Of a DNA stretch of 44,918 bases, positions 33,060 through 40,870 are shown one piece after another. The stretch is taken from the IMG/VR virus record IMGVR_UViG_3300043411_002742, positions 1-44,918 of that record; one strand, written 5' to 3'. Numbering within the stretch: the stretch's first letter is position 1; the number at the start of each line of letters is the position of its first letter. A program made the position numbers and the translations under genes. The notes beneath the pieces are model-generated. The model worked only from the letters and a program-made list of their open reading frames with translations. It was not told where the DNA came from and did not search any database. This stretch comes from a virus.

Positions 33060-34107
33060 AACTGCTTTAAGTTATGATGATGTGATTCTTATTCCAAAAT
33101 ATTCTCAAATTGAATCTCGATTTGATCCTGATACGCATGGATTTATTAAATCTCGACAAGGAAAAGAATTTGCATCATTTACAACACCAATTATTTCAGC
33201 GAATATGGACACTGTCACAGAAGCTCATATGGCAATCGAAATTGCAAAATATGGTGCAATTGGCTCTCTGCATCGTTTTATGAGTGTAGAAGAAGAAGTT
33301 AGACAGTTTAAACTTGTTAAAAACTCAAACTTCGGCGCTCCTGTAGATTGTTTCGTGACAGTTGGAATTAAAGACTGGAAAGAACGTACACGCGCACTTG
33401 TTGATGTAGGTGCAACAATGTTTATTGTTGATATTGCTCACGGCCATTCTTCGCTTATGAAAGATGCTGTTATGGGAATGAGGCGCGAGTGGGGTCAAGA
33501 TATTCTTATTATGGCAGGAAATGTTTGCACTGGTAAAGCTGTAGAAGATTTATCTGAGTGGGGCGCAGATATCATCAAAGCAGGCGTCGGCGCAGGTGCA
33601 ATATGTAAAACACGCATGGTGACCGGGCATGGTTACCCAAGCTTTAGTTCACTTCTTGAATGTTCACAAGTTGCAGATAAAATTGGTGTGCAATTGATTG
33701 CTGACGGAGGTATTCGAACATCAGGCGATATTGTTAAGTCTCTTGTTGCAGGAGCTGATCTTGTTATGCTTGGTTCATTACTCGCTGGGACAGATGAGTC
33801 TCCAGGAGAAATTGTTGAAGAAGCACATGGTAAAAGATTCAAGGTATATCGAGGCATGGCTTCACATGAAGCTCGTGTCAAATCAAACAATAATGTAAAA
33901 GCTGCAAGTGAAGGTGTTAGTTCTGTTGTGCCATACAAAGGTTCAGTTCGAGATATAATTCATGAATTGACGATGGGAATTAAAAGCGGAATGTCATATT
34001 GTAATGCTTCAAAGCTAAGTGAAATTTCAGCAAAAGCAGAATGGAAAATGCAAACATATTCTGCGTATATTGAAGGGACACCTCATATTTTACGGAGTGG
34101 TGAATGA
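33046..34107 (+). CDS. IMP dehydrogenase/GMP reductase family protein
   Basis: This is a TIM-barrel purine enzyme of 353 residues. Visible are [13 protein letters not shown] at the start, [12 protein letters not shown], the substrate loop [17 protein letters not shown] with the catalytic cysteine, [31 protein letters not shown] and VYRGMAS. No CBS domains are present, and the length and GYP after the cysteine loop favour GMP reductase; the VPYKGSV segment is shared with IMPDH. The IMPDH flap Arg-Tyr pair is not evident. It could rebalance IMP/GMP pools during infection. Uninterrupted here, although phage IMPDH genes are known split-intein hosts. Confidence 0.78.
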   Translation: MHSRETALSYDDVILIPKYSQIESRFDPDTHGFIKSRQGKEFASFTTPIISANMDTVTEAHMAIEIAKYGAIGSLHRFMSVEEEVRQFKLVKNSNFGAPVDCFVTVGIKDWKERTRALVDVGATMFIVDIAHGHSSLMKDAVMGMRREWGQDILIMAGNVCTGKAVEDLSEWGADIIKAGVGAGAICKTRMVTGHGYPSFSSLLECSQVADKIGVQLIADGGIRTSGDIVKSLVAGADLVMLGSLLAGTDESPGEIVEEAHGKRFKVYRGMASHEARVKSNNNVKAASEGVSSVVPYKGSVRDIIHELTMGIKSGMSYCNASKLSEISAKAEWKMQTYSAYIEGTPHILRSGE

Positions 34108-34679
34108 GTGGGAATCAGTTTATTGTTTATTGTGGACCTATGTTTTCGTCAAAAACGACGAAACTTTTAACTTCATTAGAAAAATTCAAATATCAGAATA
34201 AAAAGGTCGTCGCGTTCAAGCCAAAAATTGACGACAGATATTCAAAAACCGATATTGTGACACATTCAACATGGAGCTATCCTGCAGTTCTTGTTTCAGA
34301 AGGAAAAGATATTCTAAGTTATTTAGCAAGCACAGACGACATTTATGATGTTATTGCAGTTGATGAACTGTTTATGATTTCTGGTGCGTCAGAAATTCTC
34401 ATATGGCTTTTCAAAAGAGGAATGACGATTGTTGTTTCATCTCTCGATCTTTCAGCTGCAGCAAAACCATTTCATGAAGTAGAAAAAATATTACCATTTG
34501 CAACTGTTGTTGAAAAGTGCAGTGCAGTATGCACAGTTTGTGGTAATGATGCACATTACACATACAAAAAAGCTGATGATATTCGAAATGTAGAAATTTC
34601 TGTTGGCGGATCTGAAATGTATGAACCACGCTGTTTTAAACATTGTGCTGCAATGAAAGACCTTGAAGACCTAATATGA
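34104..34679 (+). CDS. tdk: Thymidine kinase (type II)
   Basis: It phosphorylates thymidine/deoxyuridine, the salvage entry to dTTP. The P-loop is GPMFSSKTT (residues 11-19); VIAVDELFMIS carries the Walker B-like D-E; SSLDLSAAAKPF corresponds to the conserved G-L-D-x-D/F region. Zinc ligands C-x2-C (CTVCGNDA) and a second pair near the C-terminus (CFKHC) match the lasso domain. The 191-residue length is normal. ATGA overlaps occur at both ends, placing it in one operon with the purine enzyme and dCMP deaminase. Confidence 0.88.
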   Translation: MSGNQFIVYCGPMFSSKTTKLLTSLEKFKYQNKKVVAFKPKIDDRYSKTDIVTHSTWSYPAVLVSEGKDILSYLASTDDIYDVIAVDELFMISGASEILIWLFKRGMTIVVSSLDLSAAAKPFHEVEKILPFATVVEKCSAVCTVCGNDAHYTYKKADDIRNVEISVGGSEMYEPRCFKHCAAMKDLEDLI

Positions 34680-35512
34680 GTTCAGGAATTTACATCACTA
34701 GCAGTTCGGAAAAAGTTGAGTATCATTCTCTTTATGAACTTAAAAGAATGGTTGAGCTTGATAGTGATGATGATGTTTTGTCATGGTCACGATGCACAAT
34801 TGAAATTCAGTTTTGCGGTCCTCAAGGAGAAGTTTGCAAATTTACACCAACGTTGTCTGTCTATAGAAAGAATAACATAACAACACTTGAAGATATAAAA
34901 TGCAAACTAACCGATTATGATGTTTTGAAATTAAAGGCTGCTGTTGATTGGTGTAAAGAGCGAGTAGGTTTTAAATATCAAATAATTCAATATGAAAATG
35001 CTCCTGCTTTACCTACAGTAAAATTAGCAAATTATTCAAACGAATATGGAAAATTTGTTCGTCCAACAAGTGAATGGGTTTATATTTCAATGGCATGCAT
35101 GGTTGCTGCACAGTCTACCTGCCTGCGCAAAAAGGTTGCCGCTGTTTTTACAGATTCAAAACTTCAACGTATTCTGTGCCTTGGGTATAATGGAAATGTT
35201 GCTGGTGGACCAAACTGTTGTGACTCTTTAAATGCGGGTGCATGCGGTTGTACACATGCAGAAATAAATGCTCTTACAAAGAATGTTGAAGGGTTAGAAG
35301 GTTCGACATGCTTTCTTACGTTATCACCGTGTATAGCTTGCGCCAAGGTTCTTATTAATAGAGGAATCAAAAGAATTGTTTATTACGAATCCTACAGAGA
35401 TACATCTGGAATTGATTTGTGCCAGAAGTATGGTATTCATATAACAAAATTTGATAATCATTCAGAGTATGAAACAGGTGTAGCTAATTCAGCAATTCCG
35501 ACTATTTATTGA
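34676..35512 (+). CDS. dCMP deaminase-like protein with N-terminal extension
   Basis: It is predicted to deaminate dCMP to dUMP, the substrate of ThyX. The zinc site is H194-A-E196 in THAEINAL and P218-C219-I-A-C222, and CGCTHAE resembles the second zinc-type region of phage dCMP deaminases. The catalytic domain begins near residue 125 (EWVYISMACMVAAQSTC). The N-terminal 120 residues (starting MSSGIYITSSSEKVEYHSL) are unrecognised and make the protein about 100 residues longer than T4 Cd. The extension could be an allosteric or partner-binding domain. It overlaps the thymidine kinase gene by four bases. Confidence 0.85.
   Translation: MSSGIYITSSSEKVEYHSLYELKRMVELDSDDDVLSWSRCTIEIQFCGPQGEVCKFTPTLSVYRKNNITTLEDIKCKLTDYDVLKLKAAVDWCKERVGFKYQIIQYENAPALPTVKLANYSNEYGKFVRPTSEWVYISMACMVAAQSTCLRKKVAAVFTDSKLQRILCLGYNGNVAGGPNCCDSLNAGACGCTHAEINALTKNVEGLEGSTCFLTLSPCIACAKVLINRGIKRIVYYESYRDTSGIDLCQKYGIHITKFDNHSEYETGVANSAIPTIY
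35503..35510 (+). promoter_or_regulatory. TATTTATT box at end of the deaminase gene
   Basis: TATTTATT lies 19 bases before ATG 35522, overlapping the last codons of the deaminase gene. It belongs to the recurring TAYTTA set; the following gene again has an acidic-helix N-terminus. Confidence 0.25.
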
Positions 35513-35521
35513 TTGGATTTT

Positions 35522-35803
35522 ATGAAAATTCTTACTGAATCTGAAATTTTAAATCTATTTCGAGAAGAACAAGCTTTGAAAAACAAGGCTCTGGTTAAAG
35601 AAGTGGATATGTATTTTAAAAATGCAGCAAATAAAGATGAGCTAACTATTGTTAGTCCAGACCTTAAGGTGAAACACAAGAAGTCTGGTTATCGTTATAC
35701 TGTTGATTCTGTTTCTGCAAGAGATGTTACGCTTAAGACACCAGAGGGTGAATTATTTGACGTTGACCAAAAATCATTGGAGAGTGAATATGAGCTTGAC
35801 TAA
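35522..35803 (+). CDS. Small hypothetical protein with SH3-like C-terminal half
   Basis: This 93-residue protein is of unknown function. It begins MKILTESEILNLFREEQAL, a charged amphipathic helix similar to the other capsid-targeting-like starts. The C-terminal half (VSPDLKVKHKKSGYRYTVDS, then DVTLKTPEGELFDVDQ) looks like a small beta-barrel or KOW/SH3-type module. I chose ATG 35522; an in-frame TTG at 35513 would add MDF. It overlaps the SOD-like gene by 14 bases. Confidence 0.58.
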   Translation: MKILTESEILNLFREEQALKNKALVKEVDMYFKNAANKDELTIVSPDLKVKHKKSGYRYTVDSVSARDVTLKTPEGELFDVDQKSLESEYELD

Positions 35804-36509
35804 AAAATTGGATCTTATTAAGATCGTAAAAGATTCACTTACAGCTGCAGGTGTTCCTGGTCCTGAAGTTTCTAAACCAGAAACTAAACAGATCGAAGAA
35901 GCATACGTTACACAGCAAAAACAGTATTCACAAGTATCTGAGTTTGTTTCTCAAAAAACAAAGGATTCACATACAGAGTTATATAAAGGGTATATCTCAA
36001 AACTAAACAACATTTCTGCTAAATTAGATTCTGTTTCAAAAGATGCTGATTCGAATTCAAGTGATTATCGGTCACTTAAAATTGATGAATCATATAACTT
36101 AAATGCTGTATGGCTTCATGAGCTTTATTTTGCAAACTGTTTTGATCCACATTCAGAAGTGTATATGGATTCTCTTGCATTTCTAAGACTTCAACGTGAT
36201 TTTGGAACATTCGAAGACTGGCAAAAACATTTTGTTGCAGCTGGTGTCTCAGCTCGCGAAGGCTGGCTAGTTTTGGCATATAACACATTTTTGAAGAAAT
36301 ATGTTGTTGCTCTTATTGATGGCCATAACCAAAATGTAATGTTAGGACTTCATCCTGTGCTTGTTATCGATATGTGGTCACATTCATATTACAGAGACTA
36401 CTTAAACGATAAACAAAGTTATCTTGTTGCACAAATGAGAGAAATTAATTGGGGCGTCGTTGAAGAACGTTTCAAGAGAACTGAAAAAATAGCTGAGGCA
36501 TTAAAATGA
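35790..36509 (+). CDS. Iron/manganese superoxide dismutase-family protein
   Basis: The C-terminal 150 residues align along their length with Fe/Mn-SOD. NAVWLHELYFANCF corresponds to the Q-V-W-N-H-T-F-Y-W-N segment (ligand H110); FGTFEDWQKHFVAAGVS follows; and IDMWSHSYYRDY has the D194-x3-H198 ligand pair, then INWGVVEERF. The first ligand is probably H61 in DSHTELYKGYISKLN, although spacing to the conserved Tyr is one residue short. The N-terminal 55 residues are extra and charged. It lies between small virion-like genes, so it may be packaged. A GGAGAG ribosome-binding site sets the ATG at 35790. Confidence 0.8.
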   Translation: MSLTKKLDLIKIVKDSLTAAGVPGPEVSKPETKQIEEAYVTQQKQYSQVSEFVSQKTKDSHTELYKGYISKLNNISAKLDSVSKDADSNSSDYRSLKIDESYNLNAVWLHELYFANCFDPHSEVYMDSLAFLRLQRDFGTFEDWQKHFVAAGVSAREGWLVLAYNTFLKKYVVALIDGHNQNVMLGLHPVLVIDMWSHSYYRDYLNDKQSYLVAQMREINWGVVEERFKRTEKIAEALK

Positions 36510-37030
36510 AGCATAAAAGTAATATTGACAATATTAATGATGAAATATTGCTTGAAGCTCGCGATGGTCAAGATATGCCTACAGAGCTTAGTGATATACT
36601 CGATCTTGTGCCTAATCTAAAATTGTCTAATACACCTCAAGGCTGGTTTGCGACAGTTAAAATCACTGAACGTGATCAACGTGGTCAAAATGCACAAGAG
36701 CGTGCTTGGTCTAATATTAAGTCAGTATTGTCAAAAAAGCCATGGAAATTACTTGACACGACTAAAGGTGGGTGGGATGCGCAGACAGATACAGGCTCAG
36801 CAAATCATACCTCACGAGGACAAACATACGTCAGTTCTTCAGGTCTGGTTGTAAAATTGTCATCAGCAACAAATTTTCGCACTGGCACAAAGACTTGGTC
36901 TTTATCAGCCGAGAATATGAGCACAAACGAATCACTTACGCGTAAAGATGTTAATGAGTTCGATAAATTTATGGACAAAATTTTGATTTCTGAAGCTCAC
37001 TCAAACCGCTCGAATAAAAAGGGTTATTAG
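36506..37030 (+). CDS. Hypothetical protein, 174 residues
   Basis: This protein is unrecognised. Its N-terminus has an amphipathic stretch (NINDEILLEARDGQDMP) with L-L-E, resembling the other [I/L]-x-E starts. The body contains GWFATVKITERDQRG and RAWSNIKSVLSKKPWKLLD, suggesting a small alpha/beta domain, then a Ser/Thr/Gly-rich segment. The start overlaps the SOD-like stop by 4 bases. A structural role is inference from the neighbourhood. Confidence 0.55.
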   Translation: MKHKSNIDNINDEILLEARDGQDMPTELSDILDLVPNLKLSNTPQGWFATVKITERDQRGQNAQERAWSNIKSVLSKKPWKLLDTTKGGWDAQTDTGSANHTSRGQTYVSSSGLVVKLSSATNFRTGTKTWSLSAENMSTNESLTRKDVNEFDKFMDKILISEAHSNRSNKKGY

Positions 37031-37031
37031 A

Positions 37032-37625
37032 ATGAATATCAAAATGAAAATGTCAGCTCTTCGGACGCTTCTTGAAACTGCAGCTTCAGAAGATTGGTCA
37101 GATCTTGATGTTCGGCGCACGATTAAGAACCTTGTTTCAGAAGCGGATGAACAGCAAGTTGCTATCTATGAACCTTTAGAAAAAGACTCATTGGATGCAA
37201 AAGTAGATTCATTTCTTATCAAGGCAGAAAATCCTGATTCAGACATGATGGAATCTAGGTATATAAGTTTTGATAAATTTTTACGTGAGGCTCCAGAGGA
37301 TGAAGCACCTGCTGAAGAAGATCCGGCTCCTGAGCAATTAGTTACTGATGATGATGCACAAACACCTGATGTTAAGCTTGATGTGCATCAATTTGCAAAT
37401 GAAGTTGCACGTTTGACAGAAAACTTTGAAAATCTTGTTGACATTAGAGGATCGATCTTGCGAAGAAGTTTGAATTATGTTGGTAAGAACCACGGCACTG
37501 CTATTGCAAAACAAGTTGAAGATATACTAGAGCAAAATTTTAATATATCTTTAAAGAAGAAGGATCTGGATTATGACACGGTTCCTCCTCCTGCTGCAGG
37601 GGCAGGTCCTGGATCAGCTGACTAA
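37032..37625 (+). CDS. Acidic protein with capsid-targeting-like helix
   Basis: This 197-residue protein is of unknown function. It begins MNIKMKMSALRTLLETAASE, similar to the 14252 product (S-A-L-R core). A second related helix, DVRRTIKNLVSEADE, occurs near residue 30. The central part is an acidic, alanine/proline-rich linker (EAPEDEAPAEEDPAPEQ). A helical domain (FANEVARLTENFENLVDIRG) and a proline/glycine tail follow. This composition is common in internal or scaffold-type virion proteins. It is followed with one-base overlap by the next gene. Confidence 0.58.
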   Translation: MNIKMKMSALRTLLETAASEDWSDLDVRRTIKNLVSEADEQQVAIYEPLEKDSLDAKVDSFLIKAENPDSDMMESRYISFDKFLREAPEDEAPAEEDPAPEQLVTDDDAQTPDVKLDVHQFANEVARLTENFENLVDIRGSILRRSLNYVGKNHGTAIAKQVEDILEQNFNISLKKKDLDYDTVPPPAAGAGPGSAD

Positions 37626-37975
37626 TGAAAAAATATGAAATATTCTCAAATGTAAGAGATGTTCATCTAAAGTTCAAAAGAGAAACACATGTGCTTTTGA
37701 AACATGTTAGTTTTGACAGAAAATTGACAATAACAGAAATTGTTGAAGAACTTTGTTCACAGTTTGTGAATGGCCATCCTGAATTAGAAAAGATAATTGA
37801 TTCGTATATCGTAAGAAAGACTAAATCAAAAATTTCTGAAATCGATCGCAAAATTCAACGTGATGTTAATTATGCTAAAAAAGAAATTCCAAAAGATGGT
37901 GAGGATGTTCTTTATCGCATGATCGATGAAGAAAGTCCATTTAATAGGACCAAAAATGATAATGAAGATGATTGA
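37625..37975 (+). CDS. Possible ribbon-helix-helix-type small protein
   Basis: This 116-residue, lysine-rich protein is of unknown function. The segment VLLKHVSFDRKLTITEIVEE followed by LCSQFVNGH resembles the strand-helix-helix arrangement of RHH/MetJ-Arc DNA-binding proteins. The C-terminus is highly charged and ends acidic (KNDNEDD). If the RHH reading is right it could be a DNA-binding regulator; the match is weak. It starts at the ATG overlapping the preceding stop. Confidence 0.5.
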   Translation: MKKYEIFSNVRDVHLKFKRETHVLLKHVSFDRKLTITEIVEELCSQFVNGHPELEKIIDSYIVRKTKSKISEIDRKIQRDVNYAKKEIPKDGEDVLYRMIDEESPFNRTKNDNEDD

Positions 37976-38237
37976 ATATCTTCTTAGAAAGATTCCTGCG
38001 ATTAAGCGTGTTTTAGATAGTCAAAAACTGCTTGATGAAAGCGCTGCATCATTTATAGCAATTACAAAATTGCATCTTGAAATTCTTGAAAAACTAAAGT
38101 CTCAAGAAGTTTTGATTGATCAATTAACAGAAAATTACTTGGATGTACTTGAATGTTTGACTTATCCAAATGACGAAATAATCACTGTTGATGAACTTGA
38201 AGAAATTCCTCCAAAAAATAAAAAGGATTTAAACTAA
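37956..38237 (+). CDS. Small helical hypothetical protein
   Basis: This protein of about 93 residues is of unknown function. It is nearly all helical with leucine/isoleucine repeats (TKLHLEILEKLKSQEVLIDQ), consistent with a coiled coil. Three ATG codons (37956, 37962, 37968) lie in frame; 37956 is 5 bases after AGGAC and 37962 is 11 bases after it, so I take 37956. The start overlaps the end of the previous gene and the stop overlaps the next ATG. Confidence 0.52.
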   Translation: MIMKMIEYLLRKIPAIKRVLDSQKLLDESAASFIAITKLHLEILEKLKSQEVLIDQLTENYLDVLECLTYPNDEIITVDELEEIPPKNKKDLN

Positions 38238-38644
38238 TGTCATTTATGTTGCTAATGAACCAAGCATGGATTTTTATTAAAAAATACTGGTATATCTTTA
38301 CTGCAGTAATTGGATTTCTAATTGTTAGCGTTGTTTTTAGATCAAATGGTGTGATCGAGCTTTCTGATCTTCTTCAGAAGATTCGAAAACGACATGATGA
38401 TGAACTAAAAGCTGTTCAAAAAGCAAATGATGTTGAAGCAGAAAAAAAAGCTGCAGCTGAGCTTAAGTTGAAAGAGACACTTGCAAATATTGAAAAGAAA
38501 TATGAGGAATCAAATCAAGAACTTGATTCAAAAAAGAAAAAAGAAATTATCAAGATCGTAAAGGAAACGCAAGATTCTCCTATGGAGTTGGCAAAAAAAT
38601 TGCAAGAATCAACAGGATTTAATATAATTCTTCCAGAGGAATAA
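38237..38644 (+). CDS. Membrane-anchored coiled-coil protein
   Basis: This 135-residue protein has one transmembrane segment near the N-terminus (YIFTAVIGFLIVSVVF, about residues 18-33). A long charged coiled coil rich in Lys, Glu and Ala (about 50-115) follows. This is the layout of an inner-membrane spanin (Rz-type) or other periplasm-spanning protein. The next gene encodes an exported protein, as outer spanin partners are, but that one has a C-terminal transmembrane helix and no lipobox, so the pair is not a classical spanin. The lysis role is a hypothesis. Confidence 0.6.
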   Translation: MSFMLLMNQAWIFIKKYWYIFTAVIGFLIVSVVFRSNGVIELSDLLQKIRKRHDDELKAVQKANDVEAEKKAAAELKLKETLANIEKKYEESNQELDSKKKKEIIKIVKETQDSPMELAKKLQESTGFNIILPEE

Positions 38645-39172
38645 ATGAAAATTAAAAATTTGCTGATTTGTTTGTCGATTTTGTCGACAAACGTTGCTAT
38701 CGCTGATGATACACCAAGAAATGCAACTGCTATTTCGTCCATCGCATCATTGCCATCACCAGCATCTTCTGATGAAGGTGAACTTGCTGCTCCAACAATT
38801 TCGCCGATGCTTAAAGGACAAAAAGCACCATTCAATGGAATTTTGTTAAATGCTCCAGCTGTTGCAACAATAAAGGTTGAGCTTGATACTGCAAAAGAGA
38901 AATGTGCTATTGAAATTACAAAACAAGCATCAGTTTGTCAAGCAAATTGTGACCTAAAGCTTGCTGTGAGTGCTGCTGCATTAGAAAAAGAAAAAGCAAT
39001 TTCGAGTGTTTTGATTAAATCTCGTGATCAAACAATTATCGATATTTCAAAAAAGCTTGAAGATTCAGAGAAGTCTCGTCCAAATCCTGTTGTTTGGGCA
39101 GGTGTTGGTATTGTCACAGGAGTTGTAGTAACACTTGCTTCTGTACTTGTTGTGTCCTTGGCTACTAAATAA
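38645..39172 (+). CDS. Secreted protein with C-terminal membrane anchor
   Basis: This 175-residue protein has a signal peptide (MKIKNLLICLSILSTNVAIA, predicted cut before DDTPR). A Ser/Pro/Ala-rich linker follows, then a KGQKAPFNGILLNAPAVATI segment seen in phage membrane proteins of this layout. After that come a helical stretch with three cysteines (CAIE, CQANC) and a C-terminal transmembrane helix (GVGIVTGVVVTLASVLVVSL). The topology would place the middle in the periplasm, attached to the inner membrane. It follows the coiled-coil membrane protein without a gap, suggesting joint function, perhaps in lysis or envelope remodelling. Confidence 0.62.
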   Translation: MKIKNLLICLSILSTNVAIADDTPRNATAISSIASLPSPASSDEGELAAPTISPMLKGQKAPFNGILLNAPAVATIKVELDTAKEKCAIEITKQASVCQANCDLKLAVSAAALEKEKAISSVLIKSRDQTIIDISKKLEDSEKSRPNPVVWAGVGIVTGVVVTLASVLVVSLATK

Positions 39173-39200
39173 TGAGCAAGATTTATTTCTTGTTTCTTAC

Positions 39201-39208
39201 TATTTAAT
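39201..39208 (+). promoter_or_regulatory. TATTTAAT box upstream of an acidic protein gene
   Basis: TATTTAAT occurs in the 55-base gap, 27 bases before ATG 39228. No good Shine-Dalgarno is visible. It is the same recurring box class. Confidence 0.27.
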
Positions 39209-39227
39209 ATGGACAATTAAGTTGAAA

Positions 39228-40106
39228 ATGAAGACTTCTACAAAGATATCAAAAAATGCTCTAAGAGAATTTGTTAGAGATATGCTTGACAACAAGGCTA
39301 ATGCTCCTGCAGTGAATAATGAGCCTGTTACAAACGTAAACCCTGTTCTTGATGTACAGCAACAAATGAAAGGTGATGGTACACAAGCTATTAATCCTTC
39401 ATTTGTCCCACAAACAACTGCTGAGTTAGCTGACGGTATTAAGCACTTGGTAGATAATGTCGATGAACTAGATATTCCCGGTGTTTATACTACAGTAAAA
39501 AATGCCATAGAAGATCAACTTAATAAAGATAGCGAGATATCTCAAATGAAAAAAACTAATAAAGATGATGTAAAAGAATCACTTCGTTTAATGATTAGAA
39601 AAATTATTGCCGAGACTGAGACAAAGCCTTGGGATGATGCTTTTGATGATAAGTCTTTGGAAAAAGATGAAAAACAACCGCGGCCATATACTGCTGTAGC
39701 AGACGAAGATGAAAATGAAGATGATGAATATGAACGCAATGGTTACCAGCAAACTGAAGATGGTGGTGAGACGCTTGATACAATTGCAAAAGAGCTAGGA
39801 TATGCAAATACACAAGGTGTTCGTGCTGCTGTTATTTCAGCACTTAAATCTGCGGCATATATGATTAATCTTGACCCAGATGAGCGCGAGACTCTAACGC
39901 TGATTGCAATGGATGATTATATTAAATATCTCAAGAGCTCAGGTGAACTTACAGAAGAAGACGTTATGTTGCTACGAGCTCATCCTAATATGGTTGTTGA
40001 ACTCGATGGTTTCCGCGAGCATATGGCAAAATTCATTAAAGCAGGTATTCGTAACGCAGGTGAAAAATCACTTGAACGACGTGATGATGGTGATGAGGTT
40101 TACTAA
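39228..40106 (+). CDS. Acidic protein with two targeting-like helices and an HTH-like segment
   Basis: This 292-residue protein has no recognised function. Its N-terminus is MKTSTKISKNALREFVRDML. A second helix of the same type, ESLRLMIRKIIAETE (with I-A-E), lies near residue 118. A very acidic linker (DEDENEDDEYE) follows. Residues about 180-215 read ETLDTIAKELGYANTQGVRA, then AVISALKSA, which resembles the helix-turn-helix of sigma-factor region 4. The C-terminal part is a helical bundle (EEDVMLLRAHPNMVVELDG). I chose ATG 39228; the upstream open frame runs through the previous gene's end. Confidence 0.58.
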   Translation: MKTSTKISKNALREFVRDMLDNKANAPAVNNEPVTNVNPVLDVQQQMKGDGTQAINPSFVPQTTAELADGIKHLVDNVDELDIPGVYTTVKNAIEDQLNKDSEISQMKKTNKDDVKESLRLMIRKIIAETETKPWDDAFDDKSLEKDEKQPRPYTAVADEDENEDDEYERNGYQQTEDGGETLDTIAKELGYANTQGVRAAVISALKSAAYMINLDPDERETLTLIAMDDYIKYLKSSGELTEEDVMLLRAHPNMVVELDGFREHMAKFIKAGIRNAGEKSLERRDDGDEVY

Positions 40107-40108
40107 TA

Positions 40109-40870
40109 ATGATATATCCACCTGTAGCAGCAGCAATTCAATATTCACCTGTTTCGTGTGATATTCAAAAAAATATTGCAGTTGCACAACAAATGGTTTT
40201 TGAAGCTGCAGCAAAGGGAGCACATGTCATTGTGCTTCCAGAGCTTTCTTTAACAGGAAATAAAATTGCTAGTAAACATGAAGCCGGATTACTAGCCCAA
40301 GACCGCTCTGGATATCAATCAGCTGCCTTCTATGAAATTGCAAGAAAATATAAGTGTTATATTGCATTAGGGTATGTTGAATTATCTGAGGGTAAACTAT
40401 ACAACTCAGCTGTTTTGATTGGTGAGAATGGTATCCTTGCAAATGCTAGAAAACGTCATCTTGAGGGATCTGATTTTCTTTGGGCAGAAAAAGGACGAGA
40501 AACATTTCAACCAAGTATTGTTACACCAGAAGGCAGAATTGGTTTGCTTCTTACAGGTGATGTTGTAAATGAACATATCGGCATTCGTCCGAGAGGTTTA
40601 GAATATCATAAAAAGCTATATAACAAAGGTGCTGTAGACACAATTTGTTTGCTTGGTAATTGGCCAGGAATTGCTCAAATGCCACAATCACAATGGGTGA
40701 ATCTTGCTGAAGATGTTGGTTGCAACGTTATTGTTTCAAATCGTATTGGGTCAGAAGCAGGCGTAACGTATAACGGTGGTTCGTGCATTATTGATAAAAG
40801 TTTACAAGTTTGGACTCATGGTTCAAGTTTTACAGAAGCAGCAGTCGTAGGTGGTTCACTTATTCTATGA
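40109..40870 (+). CDS. Nitrilase-superfamily protein with catalytic Cys replaced by Thr
   Basis: This 253-residue protein has the carbon-nitrogen hydrolase fold. E45 in VIVLPELSLTG and K115 in NARKRHL match two members of the E-K-C triad. Where active enzymes have the C of I-C-Y-D, this one reads LLLTGD, with T149. The segment GAVDTICLLGNWPG and a conserved VIVSNRIGSEAG follow as in amidases. Loss of the cysteine implies it does not hydrolyse amides by the usual route; it may bind a ligand or be structural. The related motif order is otherwise intact, so this is a clear homologue. It overlaps the next gene by 4 bases. Confidence 0.78.
   Translation: MIYPPVAAAIQYSPVSCDIQKNIAVAQQMVFEAAAKGAHVIVLPELSLTGNKIASKHEAGLLAQDRSGYQSAAFYEIARKYKCYIALGYVELSEGKLYNSAVLIGENGILANARKRHLEGSDFLWAEKGRETFQPSIVTPEGRIGLLLTGDVVNEHIGIRPRGLEYHKKLYNKGAVDTICLLGNWPGIAQMPQSQWVNLAEDVGCNVIVSNRIGSEAGVTYNGGSCIIDKSLQVWTHGSSFTEAAVVGGSLIL

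Noticed and set aside
35703-35789. Upstream start for the SOD-like gene
   Set aside because: It overlaps the previous gene by 100 bases without a ribosome-binding site; ATG 35790 follows GGAGAG.
39135-39227. Upstream extension of the acidic protein at 39228
   Set aside because: The extra residues are hydrophobic read-through of the previous gene's end; ATG 39228 gives the shared targeting-like N-terminus.
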